A stretch of 64,000 nt of DNA from Lyngbya sp. HA4199-MV5. Lineage in GTDB: Bacteria; Cyanobacteriota; Cyanobacteriia; Leptolyngbyales; Leptolyngbyaceae. Made by a program: the position numbers and the translations under genes. Below are positions 1-8,993 of this stretch, piece after piece. Location: contig JAHHHL010000028.1 in assembly GCA_019359375.1 (NCBI GenBank), forward strand, positions 18,410-82,409. Direction: 5' to 3'. The notes below the pieces were generated by a model that was given only the letters and a program-made list of their open reading frames with translations, ran no database searches and had not been told where the DNA came from. Each line of letters opens with the position of its first letter. The first letter of the stretch is position 1.

Positions 1-1398
1 ACCTTCGCCAACATGGACGAATACCGTAAGGCGGATCTGGGCATGGTGAACCTGGAAAATCCGATGACGCATGCAACAACCCCGCTTCCCGACAAAAAGT
101 TTAACTTCAAAGCGAATCCGGATGCGGTGAAAGTGTTGACCAGTGGCGGTATCAGCTTAGTTAACCTGGCAAACAACCACGCGATGGATTATCAGGAGCA
201 GGGTCTTCTGGATACCCTGGAAACGCTTGACAAGGCAGGGATTGAACGCGTTGGTGCAGGACGAGACGTGAAGGAAGCGCGTCGTCCCGAAATTATTGAC
301 GTGAAAGGTCAGCGGGTCGCTTACTTTGGCTACTACGGGGCTGATTTTGAGAGTGCTGGCGAAACCAGGGCAGGCACCAACTACGCAGACGAACAGCGCA
401 TTGCAGAAGACATTAAAGCCGTGCGTAGTCAGGTTGATTGGGTGATTGTGAACTACCACTGGGGCGAAGAACTGGCAATCCATCCCGCCGACTGGCAGGT
501 GAATCTAGCTCACTATACGATCGACCAGGGTGCAGATGTCGTCGTCGGGCACCATCCTCATGTGTTGCAGGGAGCCGAAATCTACAAAGGTCGCCCGATC
601 GCCTACTCAATGGGCAATTTCATCTTCGGTGGCAATCCACGCAGCGATTACGACACCGCGATTTTGAAGGTTGCCCTCAAAAACAAGCAGATGAAGGTGG
701 AATTTGTACCCGTGGAAGTACGAGGCTACCAGCCCAGGGTTGCGAGCGATCGCGGTGCCCAAATCCTAAATCATATTGCTGATCTTTCCAGTGGCTTTCA
801 GAAACCGATGCGATCGCCTGTTGCGTTGGATGCGCGTCCAGAAAGCTCGACAACTGCTGCCACTGCTATCGAGCCATCAACTCAGCCTTCTGGTGTCATC
901 ACCAGTCCAGAGGCAGCACCTGTAGCGCCTCTGCCGACTGAAACCGCAAGCCCTGCCCCTGAAGCGCAAGAGAGTGTGCAACCAGCTTCTGTGCAGAAGC
1001 AAAAGCAGACCGGCTTTGCCAATCCAACGGATTCGTTTATTACGTCACCGAGCCGAACACCCCTGGATGCGGTACAGCCTGATACGCCTGTTCAGAGCAC
1101 CAGTCCCTCGTCTGACCCAATGGTGCCTGCAACGGAACCCACTCAACCGGAACCTGCTCCAGTGGAGAATGCTCCAACTGATCATTCCGCTCGACCCAGC
1201 GATCGGGTGTTGAGTTATGTGCCCTCTGTTAGCCCAGCGTCGGCAGCAGTCAAGGTCTCTCACCCGTCTTCGCCCAAGACAAACGCGCAGCCTGTAACAA
1301 ACAGACATCCTCAGCGTCGTACAAGTTGGACTGCCTCAGAGCATGTGGGTGCAGAACTGATTCCCGATGTGTCATTATTGGCAGCGATGGCATGGTGA
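1..1398 (+). CDS. CapA-family phosphoesterase-like protein, 5' truncated
   Basis: The frame is open from the first base of the window, so the true start lies upstream. Visible motifs fit the CapA/PgsA family, which has a metallophosphatase fold and includes poly-gamma-glutamate capsule proteins: VNLENP, LANNHAMDYQEQG, NYHWGEE, VVGHHPHVLQG and YSMGNFIFGG. They cover roughly the first 245 visible residues. The following ~190 residues are rich in Pro, Ser, Thr, Ala and Gln and look like a disordered, surface-exposed or wall-spanning extension. The missing N-terminus would hold the signal or anchor and the first metal-binding aspartate motif. The aldose epimerase gene starts 9 bp downstream, so the two are probably cotranscribed. 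The family call is firm; the substrate is unknown, and many CapA proteins act in exopolysaccharide rather than poly-glutamate metabolism. Confidence 0.85.
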   Translation, partial: TFANMDEYRKADLGMVNLENPMTHATTPLPDKKFNFKANPDAVKVLTSGGISLVNLANNHAMDYQEQGLLDTLETLDKAGIERVGAGRDVKEARRPEIIDVKGQRVAYFGYYGADFESAGETRAGTNYADEQRIAEDIKAVRSQVDWVIVNYHWGEELAIHPADWQVNLAHYTIDQGADVVVGHHPHVLQGAEIYKGRPIAYSMGNFIFGGNPRSDYDTAILKVALKNKQMKVEFVPVEVRGYQPRVASDRGAQILNHIADLSSGFQKPMRSPVALDARPESSTTAATAIEPSTQPSGVITSPEAAPVAPLPTETASPAPEAQESVQPASVQKQKQTGFANPTDSFITSPSRTPLDAVQPDTPVQSTSPSSDPMVPATEPTQPEPAPVENAPTDHSARPSDRVLSYVPSVSPASAAVKVSHPSSPKTNAQPVTNRHPQRRTSWTASEHVGAELIPDVSLLAAMAW

Positions 1399-1407
1399 GG
1401 TAAATAG

Positions 1408-2277
1408 ATGTTTGCGATCGCGGTTGAACAAGGTCAGTACAAAGCGTATACACTCTCAAACCCGACTACCAACACATCACTACAAATCATTCCAGAACGG
1501 GGTGGCATTGTCACTCGCTGGCGCGTGCAGGGGCAGGAAATTTTCTACCTGGACGAAGCCCGCCTGACTGATCCAACACTCACGGTGCGAGGTGGCATTC
1601 CCGTTCTGTTTCCCATTTGTGGCAATTTGCCAGACAATACCTACACCTACAATGGGCAGAGCTACACGCTGAAGCAGCACGGCTTTGCCCGCGAATTGCC
1701 CTGGGAAGTGATAGATCAGGCGACGGGCGATCGCGGTAGCCTCACCCTCTCGCTCACCAGCAACGACCAGACTCGCGCTGTATATCCCTTTGACTTCAAG
1801 CTTTTCTTCACCTATACGCTGGATGGCAACACGCTCACGGTTCATCAACGGTATGAAAACCATTCGGATGTACCCATGCCATTCAGCGCTGGCTTTCATC
1901 CTTATTTCTCGGTGTTAGACAAAACGCAGCTAGAGGTGGAGATTCCAGCCACCCACCTGCTAGACCAACCCACAAAAAATACGCGCCCTTTTAATGGGAT
2001 TTTTGACTTCGAGCAGGAGGAAATCGACGTAGCGTTTACCGAGCTATCCAGCCAAACGGCAAGTGTGACCGATCGCGCTCAAGGCTTGCGGCTCACCCTG
2101 ACTCAAGATGATGAGTTCTCCATCATGGTCTTCTGGACAGTCAAGGGCAAGCCATTTTACTGCCTGGAACCCTGGACAGCCGGACGCAATGCCATGAATA
2201 CGGGCGATCGACTCCTTCATCTCGCTCCGGGCGCTAGTTTAGAAATAACCTTTACCCTTGCTGTGGGACCTGTATAA
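1408..2277 (+). CDS. Aldose 1-epimerase family protein
   Basis: A 289-residue mutarotase-fold protein, expected to interconvert alpha and beta anomers of a hexose or hexose phosphate in the cytoplasm. Family hallmarks are the N-terminal GGIPVLFPICG, the HGFAR segment, the FHPYF histidine motif (around residue 165) and the C-terminal CLEPWTAGRNAMNTG, which carries the probable catalytic glutamate. Length matches the short bacterial GalM/YeaD-like enzymes and there is no signal peptide. The gene lies 9 bp behind the CapA-like gene and probably shares its transcript. The substrate cannot be assigned from sequence. Confidence 0.88.
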   Translation: MFAIAVEQGQYKAYTLSNPTTNTSLQIIPERGGIVTRWRVQGQEIFYLDEARLTDPTLTVRGGIPVLFPICGNLPDNTYTYNGQSYTLKQHGFARELPWEVIDQATGDRGSLTLSLTSNDQTRAVYPFDFKLFFTYTLDGNTLTVHQRYENHSDVPMPFSAGFHPYFSVLDKTQLEVEIPATHLLDQPTKNTRPFNGIFDFEQEEIDVAFTELSSQTASVTDRAQGLRLTLTQDDEFSIMVFWTVKGKPFYCLEPWTAGRNAMNTGDRLLHLAPGASLEITFTLAVGPV

Positions 2278-2349
2278 CGTCCTGGGCCACCTGCTAAATG
2301 GTTTGGTTTCGCTAGCTCTTACAAAGCCTTAGCTTTGCGACAAAAGCGC

Positions 2350-3279
2350 TTATTTGAGATTTTTCAGCCATTGAATTGCTTGTGGGATTCCTTTTTGGAT
2401 CATGGCATCGTAGTGATCGCCCTTTTTCACATGGACAAATGTCACAGACGAATTGACTTTTTTCACCCGTTCAATAAAGTCAAGATTCTTTGAGATGGGA
2501 ATAACGGAATCATCTTCAGCTTGAAAGATAAAAAGTGGATGCGTTAGCTTTTGCAATTCAGTATGCGGTGAACTGCGTGTGATGAATTCGCGGAAATCAG
2601 GAATGAGTTTCGACATAGACGTGATGAAAGGTTCACCGAGCCTATCAACCACATTGGTCGCGGGTGCATAGGCTATACTTGCCCTTACTCTTGGCTCATG
2701 CTCAGCAACCAATAGAGAAAGGGTTGCAGCCGAACTATGACCAGCCGTATAGAGTTGCTTAGTATCTATTTGTGGGATTTTTGCAAAGACATAATCGATC
2801 GCCAAGCGTGCATTCACAAGTCCAGCCTCAGCCGCTTGATAGGCTTTAATGGCTTCTATCGTCTCTTGATCGCTGGCGTTATTTGACAAAGCACCGTCAA
2901 TTTCATAAGCGACGACCGCAAATCCTGCCCGAACATAAGGAAGATGCTCAGCCTGGTCAGATGCCGCTAAGTTCATCCCATCGATCAACCTGCTTCCTGC
3001 GGGCGCAATCATCACGCACGGCAGCTTTTTTCTGGTTGGATGTTCAGGTAAATAAACCCATAGCTTTGTTGGTTGCTTTCTAGGCAAAATAACTTCATAG
3101 AAAAGCACACCAGCTTGAAGTTTTTTGACTGACCCAAGGCTAGGGAATGTAACTGTATTTGTAGCGTAGTTCGCTTCAGAAACGGGTTTAGAATGACTCG
3201 GCTTAGAAGCATTCCCCGGCGTTTTGTTAGCACAACCTGCTAATAACAAACATAAGAATAAAGCGCTTGCTAGTTTCAT
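2350..3279 (-). CDS. Lipoprotein of the alpha/beta hydrolase superfamily
   Basis: The N-terminus is a lipoprotein signal: a hydrophobic stretch ending in the lipobox LLAGC, with Cys16 as lipidation site. The mature 290 residues look like a dienelactone-hydrolase or prolyl-oligopeptidase-like alpha/beta hydrolase. The nucleophile elbow is TAGHSSAA (Ser about 182), followed by the likely acid in AEDDSVIP and the likely histidine in GDHYDAM. The catalytic triad therefore looks complete. It is convergent with the aldose epimerase (about 70 bp between stops) and its upstream neighbour is a HAD phosphatase on the same strand. Probably an envelope-anchored esterase or peptidase; substrate unknown. 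Confidence 0.8.
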   Translation of the reverse strand: MKLASALFLCLLLAGCANKTPGNASKPSHSKPVSEANYATNTVTFPSLGSVKKLQAGVLFYEVILPRKQPTKLWVYLPEHPTRKKLPCVMIAPAGSRLIDGMNLAASDQAEHLPYVRAGFAVVAYEIDGALSNNASDQETIEAIKAYQAAEAGLVNARLAIDYVFAKIPQIDTKQLYTAGHSSAATLSLLVAEHEPRVRASIAYAPATNVVDRLGEPFITSMSKLIPDFREFITRSSPHTELQKLTHPLFIFQAEDDSVIPISKNLDFIERVKKVNSSVTFVHVKKGDHYDAMIQKGIPQAIQWLKNLK

Positions 3280-3471
3280 ACCTTAGTTGTTGGGGTGAAG
3301 GTTTGCAGTGTTCCGGTTACTCGCATCACCGATTCGACGGAGTTGCTGACTACCAGCACTGTTAAATATTCCCCAACTAGCTGACGATCGCTCTAGCCCC
3401 TGCTGAATTGCGCTCTGTTTAAACTTTTTGGCGAGGACGTATTAGGCAGTTAGCTTCAATGACACGGATAC

Positions 3472-4200
3472 TCAAACGGTCTTAGGTGTTAGTAGTGCCC
3501 ACAGTTCAGGTGCGGCAAAATCAGGGACGACTAGCGTGGCTCCTAGTGAGTAGAGCGTTTGAGCGTCGTGGGTAGAAGCGATCCCCACCGTGGGAATGCC
3601 TGCGCTGACGGCAGAGCGCATACCAGAGGGCGAGTCTTCAAACGCGATCGCATGTTCCGGTATCACATCAAACATTTTGAGCGCATGGAGGTAGGGTGCT
3701 GGATCGGGCTTGCCAACGCCAAGTTCATCAGCAATCACGACCTGATCAAATGTGCTTTCGAGGTGCAGCGCTTTCAAGACGTGATGCACATTTTCAGGTG
3801 GGGCATTGGTGACAACTCCCTGCTTCATGCCCTGCTCTTTTGCCCATTGAATGATCTCTCCCAGCCCTGCTAATGGGGTCAGTTGAGGAGCCTGTTCCCG
3901 GAACTGGGCTTCTTTCTGAGCAATGAATGTTTGCTGTTCAGCGATCGACAGGTGCGGCAGCAAATCTTGCACGATCGCCGGATTTAACCGCCCGCTAATT
4001 TTAGTCTGGTAAAAGGGCTCATCAATCTCTAGCCCAAACGCTTGCAGCATGGCTTGCCACACCTGAAAGTGCAGCGGGTCGGTGTTGACCAGGGTGCCAT
4101 CTAAGTCGTAAAGAATTGCGGCTAAATTAGTGCGGGCAACAGCCGTGGCAATCTGAATCGATGGTAGAGACATGGGAGCGATCGCAACGAAATGTTTCAC
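3472..4200 (-). CDS. HAD-family hydrolase, beta-phosphoglucomutase-like
   Basis: A 242-residue haloacid-dehalogenase phosphatase. Motif I is YDLDGTLVNTD (nucleophile Asp32, acid/base Asp34), motif II lies in GVVTNAPPENV and motifs III/IV in GVGKPDPAPY and AFEDSPSGMRSA. The helical cap between motifs I and II resembles the beta-phosphoglucomutase, phosphoglycolate and sugar-phosphatase subgroup. The first ~27 residues precede the fold, so initiation at the internal Met10 (position 4173) is possible; neither start has a clear Shine-Dalgarno sequence. It sits about 50 bp downstream of the giant TPR glycosyltransferase gene on the same strand. Confidence 0.85.
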   Translation of the reverse strand: MKHFVAIAPMSLPSIQIATAVARTNLAAILYDLDGTLVNTDPLHFQVWQAMLQAFGLEIDEPFYQTKISGRLNPAIVQDLLPHLSIAEQQTFIAQKEAQFREQAPQLTPLAGLGEIIQWAKEQGMKQGVVTNAPPENVHHVLKALHLESTFDQVVIADELGVGKPDPAPYLHALKMFDVIPEHAIAFEDSPSGMRSAVSAGIPTVGIASTHDAQTLYSLGATLVVPDFAAPELWALLTPKTV

Positions 4201-4247
4201 TCAACCTAGCACCTCTAGGCGATGACAGCGGGGTATGGCTCAGCTAC

Positions 4248-7200
4248 CTACTTGTAGCCCCGTTGCCAGAGATTTAACTGATCTTTGTGGCTTTCAATGT
4301 GTTTAAACCCAGCCTGTTGCAGTTTTGCTTGCAGGCTCTCTGCTGTAAATGCCGTCCGGTGAGCCATAAAATGGTTGCCATCCGCGATCGCCGATCTCTG
4401 CCCGTAGAGAATATCGATCGCGGCGATCGGACCTTCGGGCGACACATAGAGAATGTCTTCTAACTTGCCCTGGGCAACGTACTCAGCCACCGCTTGAATA
4501 TCGGGGAGCGTGATGAGCGCAAAGCCGCCCGGTTTCAGTACCCGATAAAACTCCGCAAGGGCGATCGGCACTTCATGGGCGTAGAGATGCTCCAGGTTGT
4601 GTGACGAAAAAACCGCATCAACTGACTCATTTGCAACCGCGCTCATGTCCGTGATGGAACCAATGATGTCTGGCTTGACCGCCGGATTCAGATCAAGCCT
4701 GATCTCCCGCCATTCGGGTGGGCGTAAGGCTTCTGGCAGCGCTCCGGGATCATCTTGACCACAGCCGACGTGCAGAATCAACTTTGTGGCAGGCTGCTCT
4801 GCTGGCATCATGAACGCGTTGACGGGTTGCGCCAACCTATCAGCAACGACGTTCTGGTAAAACTGCTCCAGTCCTTTCACACAGTCGGTGTCATCGAAGA
4901 GGAACGAATGCCGTTCACTCATGCGCTGGACGATCGCCCGTTTCCAATCTGGCTCCAGTCCCAGTCGCGCTGCGATGTCAACATATTCAGTTTCCGTGTG
5001 GGCAACGGTTTCCGGTACACCCAGCATGGTTAGCATCCCGCTGGACTGGCGACCACGCATAAATTCTCCCGCATGGGTGACAACGGGCAAATTGCAGGCG
5101 ATCGCATCAAAGGTAGTGTGCCCACCCGAAAACCCAGGCGTATCGAGAAATGCGTCAGCATCCAACAGTAGGCTCGTATAGTCTTGCCAATTCTGACCGG
5201 GCAAAAAAACACAGTAATCGGCACTGTTCAATCCTGCCGCTGCGAACGATCGCTGGAGCCGTTCCCGAAACTGACGCTCCAGGGTTGGACTCGATCGATT
5301 CGTCATCGTCGATCGCACGATAAAAACGAACTGGGCTTGCGGCACCTGTCGCGCAATTTTGACAAACAAATAATCGTGTTGGGGCAAATATTTGATGATT
5401 AACTGGCAGGAAACATAAAGGATTGCATCGGCTTTTAATCCAAATGCAGTCCGCGTTTTTGTGGGTGCAGGAATTGAGGGCTGGGGATAGCTAATGCCTA
5501 AGTTAGGTAGCCGAATGAGTTGCTCGGTGTAGTGTTCCTGAGCATTGGCTGGCTCCATCAATTCACTTGACAAGAAATAATCGATCGTTGACAAACCAGA
5601 CGTAACCGGATGCCCCCAGGCTGCACACTGCACAGGCGCTAATCGGAAGCAGCCCGTCATGGCGGTGGGTGTATGTACCCCGATCGCCAGAAAAACCAGC
5701 ACATGCAAATCATCCGCCAGAATTTGCTGACAAACCCCCTGCAAATCGTTGGGAATGTAATGATAAACATCGCTCAACGCTTTGAATTGCTCAGTGCGTC
5801 GATCGATCGCTGAACCTGTGTTGTAACAGTAGATTTCAAACTGACTGCGATCGTGGTTTTTGAGCCAGCCAAACGTCCACAGCGACATACTATTGGTGCC
5901 AATCGAATCTGCCAGATAGCCAATCCGAATTTTGCCTGCCTTGCTCTTTCCTGCGTTGCTTACAGAGGGCATTGAGAGCGGCTGCATCCAATCAGGTTGG
6001 TATGCCTGCATCGCACGCTGGAGCATTTGCCCATAGAGTGACTGTGGCTCTCGCACGTCGATCGCCTGAAACGCCAAATAAAATAATCTCAAGCAAGAAA
6101 TATTGCTGAAATCAATTGATTTCTGCTGCGCTTCTGCTAGTTCAACCTGATGGTAAAGATTGCTTAATCCTTGCTTAAACCGTTGCCCATATGCTGCTAT
6201 TTCCTCTGTCGTTTGGTAAAGCAATGGCAGAAGCAAGTGCGGTAAAGCAGCTAAGAATAAATCATCTGGTTTCAAGTTTGCTGCTGCATGAAGGCAGTCG
6301 ATCGCGGCTTCCATTTGCCCACAAAGTTGATAACAATCTGCCAACGTGAGATAGTCCTGCACAGTTCCGGTCTGTCCCGTTGCAAAGAAGGCTTGAAAGG
6401 CTCCGATCGCGGCTTCAGGATTACCATCTCGGTTGTAAGCATAGGCAAAATAGTTCTGCGCGGTTGCGCTATCATTCGCTGCGGTATAGGCTTCACCCAG
6501 TTTCCACAAAATCTCCGGATCGCGTTGCTTTAGTTTCAAGGCTTGATGATAGGTGGCGATCGCAGGTTCCGCCTGCTCTTGTGCCATGAGCGCATTGCCC
6601 AGACCCAGATGCCCGGTAAAGTCCTTTGGCTGTAGCGCGATCGCCCGTTGATACAACGCTTCTGCTTGCTTAGAGTCACCTTTTTGAAGCAACAGATTGC
6701 CCAGATGATTGAGCGTTTCAACGTGATGTTTATCTAGCGCGATTGCTTGTTGAAAGGCTGCGATCGCGTCATCAAGATGAGTCATGCGCTCCAATGCCAG
6801 CCCATGAATGTAATGCGCTAGTGCAGTATGAGGGTTAAGTGCTAGAGACTGCTGGACTGCCTCAACCACCGCTGCATCGTTTTCAGCCAGATAGTAAAGC
6901 ATCCCTAAATTCAGCCAGATCTCTGCATTTTGAGGCTCAAACTGTAGCAACGTTCGGTACTTTTCCTCTGCCTCAGAAAGCTGACCTTTCACATGGAGAT
7001 CTACCGCTTCTTGCCGTAATGTTTCTAAATTGATTTTGGGATACACAGGCAACCGATAGATGGCATCTAGCACCTCACGATCGCGGTAGGTATGCCAGTC
7101 GCACGTCGTATCGGCTGGTTTCTCCGCATCCCAGCTGAGCACCAGGAACTGATGATCTCCCTCTATCGCAGCCTGTTGAGCCAACCCATCAAGCTGTAAA

Positions 7201-7718
7201 GCTGCCTGAGCATAGGCGGCTAAAAAATCCCACGTTGCCTGTCGCACCGTCCTGAGATGCCCTTGACTGACCACGATCAACGCCTGCTCAGCTAGAAATG
7301 GAGCCGCCAGCATTAGCCCCAAAATGACCGATCGATAATCGCTCTTGCCGTTATAGACATAGACCCCAAGGCGATCGTCGGTCGCCATTTCCCGCAGATC
7401 GTGAAAAAACGCCTCAAAGGGCTGATCGCAAAAAAAGACCTGCTCCTCCATGCCAGCCGCCGCTAACTGCTCGGTGAGTTGTGCGATCGCCGCACGCTTA
7501 CTACCAAACCGATCGTCCTCCTCAACCGCATACGCCATACAGTCTGGGTGGTGCCGCAATGCTGCCATCAGGTTCGTTCCCGGCAGACCGCCGACTTCGC
7601 AATACACGTCTCCCGGTGCCATACAGCCAACAGCCGTATGGATTAGCTGTTCGACCGGGCTTAAGGGGGTAGAGTCCTGGGAAGAGGCGAGGTGGGCAAC
7701 GAACCGTTGAATGTCCAT
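4248..7718 (-). CDS. Giant TPR protein: methyltransferase-like + TPR + O-GlcNAc-transferase-like (GT41) + methyltransferase
   Basis: An 1156-residue multidomain protein. Residues 1-210 resemble a degenerate SAM-binding fold (VYCEVGGLPGTNLMAAL). Residues ~230-560 are tandem TPR repeats of the kind seen in SPINDLY/OGT proteins. Residues ~595-965 match the bacterial O-GlcNAc-transferase C-terminal region: IRIGYLADS, PVQCAAWGHPVTSG, and the nucleotide-site segment FSGGHTTFDAIACNLPVVTH. Residues ~980-1156 form a class I methyltransferase domain (LHVGCGQ, then SSHNLEHLY and FYRVLKPGG). Cyanobacterial relatives are linked to glycan or protein glycosylation. The segment that in canonical OGT carries a conserved histidine reads DSIGTNSMS here, without it. 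The target (protein or glycan) is unknown. It may be cotranscribed with the downstream HAD phosphatase. Confidence 0.85.
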   Translation of the reverse strand: MDIQRFVAHLASSQDSTPLSPVEQLIHTAVGCMAPGDVYCEVGGLPGTNLMAALRHHPDCMAYAVEEDDRFGSKRAAIAQLTEQLAAAGMEEQVFFCDQPFEAFFHDLREMATDDRLGVYVYNGKSDYRSVILGLMLAAPFLAEQALIVVSQGHLRTVRQATWDFLAAYAQAALQLDGLAQQAAIEGDHQFLVLSWDAEKPADTTCDWHTYRDREVLDAIYRLPVYPKINLETLRQEAVDLHVKGQLSEAEEKYRTLLQFEPQNAEIWLNLGMLYYLAENDAAVVEAVQQSLALNPHTALAHYIHGLALERMTHLDDAIAAFQQAIALDKHHVETLNHLGNLLLQKGDSKQAEALYQRAIALQPKDFTGHLGLGNALMAQEQAEPAIATYHQALKLKQRDPEILWKLGEAYTAANDSATAQNYFAYAYNRDGNPEAAIGAFQAFFATGQTGTVQDYLTLADCYQLCGQMEAAIDCLHAAANLKPDDLFLAALPHLLLPLLYQTTEEIAAYGQRFKQGLSNLYHQVELAEAQQKSIDFSNISCLRLFYLAFQAIDVREPQSLYGQMLQRAMQAYQPDWMQPLSMPSVSNAGKSKAGKIRIGYLADSIGTNSMSLWTFGWLKNHDRSQFEIYCYNTGSAIDRRTEQFKALSDVYHYIPNDLQGVCQQILADDLHVLVFLAIGVHTPTAMTGCFRLAPVQCAAWGHPVTSGLSTIDYFLSSELMEPANAQEHYTEQLIRLPNLGISYPQPSIPAPTKTRTAFGLKADAILYVSCQLIIKYLPQHDYLFVKIARQVPQAQFVFIVRSTMTNRSSPTLERQFRERLQRSFAAAGLNSADYCVFLPGQNWQDYTSLLLDADAFLDTPGFSGGHTTFDAIACNLPVVTHAGEFMRGRQSSGMLTMLGVPETVAHTETEYVDIAARLGLEPDWKRAIVQRMSERHSFLFDDTDCVKGLEQFYQNVVADRLAQPVNAFMMPAEQPATKLILHVGCGQDDPGALPEALRPPEWREIRLDLNPAVKPDIIGSITDMSAVANESVDAVFSSHNLEHLYAHEVPIALAEFYRVLKPGGFALITLPDIQAVAEYVAQGKLEDILYVSPEGPIAAIDILYGQRSAIADGNHFMAHRTAFTAESLQAKLQQAGFKHIESHKDQLNLWQRGYK

Positions 7719-8059
7719 GATGCGTTAGGGATGGCGGGGCAAAGCGGCGATCGTAGAAGCGGCACCCATCAAAAAGGAAACCGCTACGCTTCCATATTGC
7801 CCAAACAGGCGCGATCGCACAAAATTTGACAAGAGAAAAAGCTTGCCAGGGTGACGGTTGCCCTAAAAGTTCCTCATTTTGACAAATTTTCTCTTGGCTA
7901 TAAGTCTTTCCCTGTGCGGGTTAGAGACATTTTCGCAACGGCTCGCAAACGCAAACGCAAACTTTTTTTAGAGCAGAGTGATATGAAAGCAGGGAGAGAG
8001 GGGTACGTTACGTTCAGGAGTTAGAACCACATACCCCGCACCTAAAAGGAGACCCTCTC
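7719..8059. promoter_or_regulatory. Divergent intergenic region upstream of the pilin gene
   Basis: This 341-bp spacer separates the divergent glycosyltransferase and pilin genes. It contains an inverted repeat, CAAGAGAAAA (7830-7839) and TTTTCTCTTG (7887-7896), bracketing a 47-base spacer. TTGACA occurs at 7826 and 7879, and TATAAG at 7899, but the spacing is too short for a confident sigma-70 call. The pilin ribosome-binding site AAGGAG lies just before the ATG. The leader downstream of ~7905 is long and could be an untranslated regulatory leader. Confidence 0.4.
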
Positions 8060-8602
8060 ATGAAGTCTGATTTCAAAGCTAAGTTCCTGCAACACATGAT
8101 CGCCAAGAAGCAAGAAAAAGGCTTCACCCTGATTGAACTGCTGGTTGTCATCATCATCATCGGTATTCTGTCTGCAATCGCACTGCCTTCCTTCTTGAAC
8201 CAGGCAAACAAGGCAAAAGAGTCGGAGTCCAAGCAGTACGTTGGTTCCATGAACCGTTCACAGCAGGCTTACTACCTGGAGAAAAACACCTTCGGTAGCG
8301 ATGTTAGCCTCCTGGGTCTTGGTATCAAAACCGACACCACCAACTACACCTACCAGATCGACTCTCCCACCAGCTCTGGCGTGAAGAACGTTTCCAACCC
8401 CAAATTCACCAACACCTTGAGAGCACACCTTGGTGGCGTAAGCACCGGTTTCACCACAGGTGCTACAACGGGTGAAGCAACGACCCTGGCTGTTCTTTGC
8501 CAAACTGCAAAACCAGGCGCAACCACCTTGTCTGGTGTCACGCTCAACTCCTTGACTGGTCCTTCCTGCGACGGCACCAACTATCAAGATTTGGGCAAGT
8601 AA
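8060..8602 (+). CDS. pilA: Type IV pilin (PilA-like major or minor pilin)
   Basis: A 180-residue prepilin. The type III signal is unambiguous: a positively charged 21-residue leader ending in Lys-Gly, then the mature N-terminus FTLIELLVV with Glu at mature position 5, inside a hydrophobic helix. PilD should cut after Gly21 and N-methylate Phe22. Two cysteines near residues 148 and 171 could form the C-terminal D-region disulfide. The globular domain is rich in Thr, Ser and Gly and variable, as in cyanobacterial PilA1 proteins. A strong AAGGAG site precedes the ATG, and a hairpin terminator lies ~60 bp past the stop, so this looks like a monocistronic, highly expressed unit. Major versus minor pilin cannot be settled here. 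Confidence 0.93.
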   Translation: MKSDFKAKFLQHMIAKKQEKGFTLIELLVVIIIIGILSAIALPSFLNQANKAKESESKQYVGSMNRSQQAYYLEKNTFGSDVSLLGLGIKTDTTNYTYQIDSPTSSGVKNVSNPKFTNTLRAHLGGVSTGFTTGATTGEATTLAVLCQTAKPGATTLSGVTLNSLTGPSCDGTNYQDLGK

Positions 8603-8661
8603 TTCCGCTCTTAGCAAGCCTGCTACTGTAGCATTTGCTGACAGTCTTGTATAAATACTAA

Positions 8662-8696
8662 AAGAGTGAGTAGAGCGTCTACCCACTCTTTTTTTT
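8662..8696 (+). terminator. Rho-independent terminator of the pilin gene
   Basis: A 13-bp stem with one mismatch (AAGAGTGAGTAGA paired with TCTACCCACTCTT) and a 3-base loop runs straight into a run of eight T. It lies 60 bp after the pilin stop codon. Confidence 0.88.
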
Positions 8697-8825
8697 GCGT
8701 GGTTACTGATGGCAACATGCCGCTTATAAGGGCTATAGGTTGGGTTAAGCCACAGCTCGGTGAATATGGGTGTGGGGTGTAGGGCTGGTTGACTAACAAA
8801 TCTTGGAGCGAGTACTTGAACCCGC

Positions 8826-8938
8826 CCTGCACTGAAAGTGCGGGCTAATGGAGGGAAGTCCTCTTAAGAGGACTAGGAGCGCCTGACAACCCGTTTTAAC
8901 GGGTTTCGCACCATTAGCCCGGATTTTGATCACGGGCG
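8826..8938. repeat. Multi-stem palindromic intergenic element
   Basis: Several nested or consecutive inverted repeats lie here: GCACTGAAAGTGC, the perfect 16-bp palindrome GTCCTCTTAAGAGGAC, and AACCCGTTTTAACGGGTT. They are enclosed by a long-range pair, CGGGCTAATGG with CCATTAGCCCG. The array could fold into a cloverleaf-like structure as RNA or cruciform DNA. No open reading frame is apparent. Such modular palindromes are common interspersed repeats in filamentous cyanobacteria; no function is assigned. Confidence 0.7.
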
Positions 8939-8993
8939 GATGAGCAACGAAGCGACCAGCCTTGCAAGACTTTTGTCAGTCAATCAGCTTCCC

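Noticed and set aside
7879..7904. Sigma-70 promoter TTGACA ... TATAAG upstream of the pilin gene
   Set aside because: The 14-bp spacer is too short for a normal promoter, so it is noted only as part of the regulatory region.
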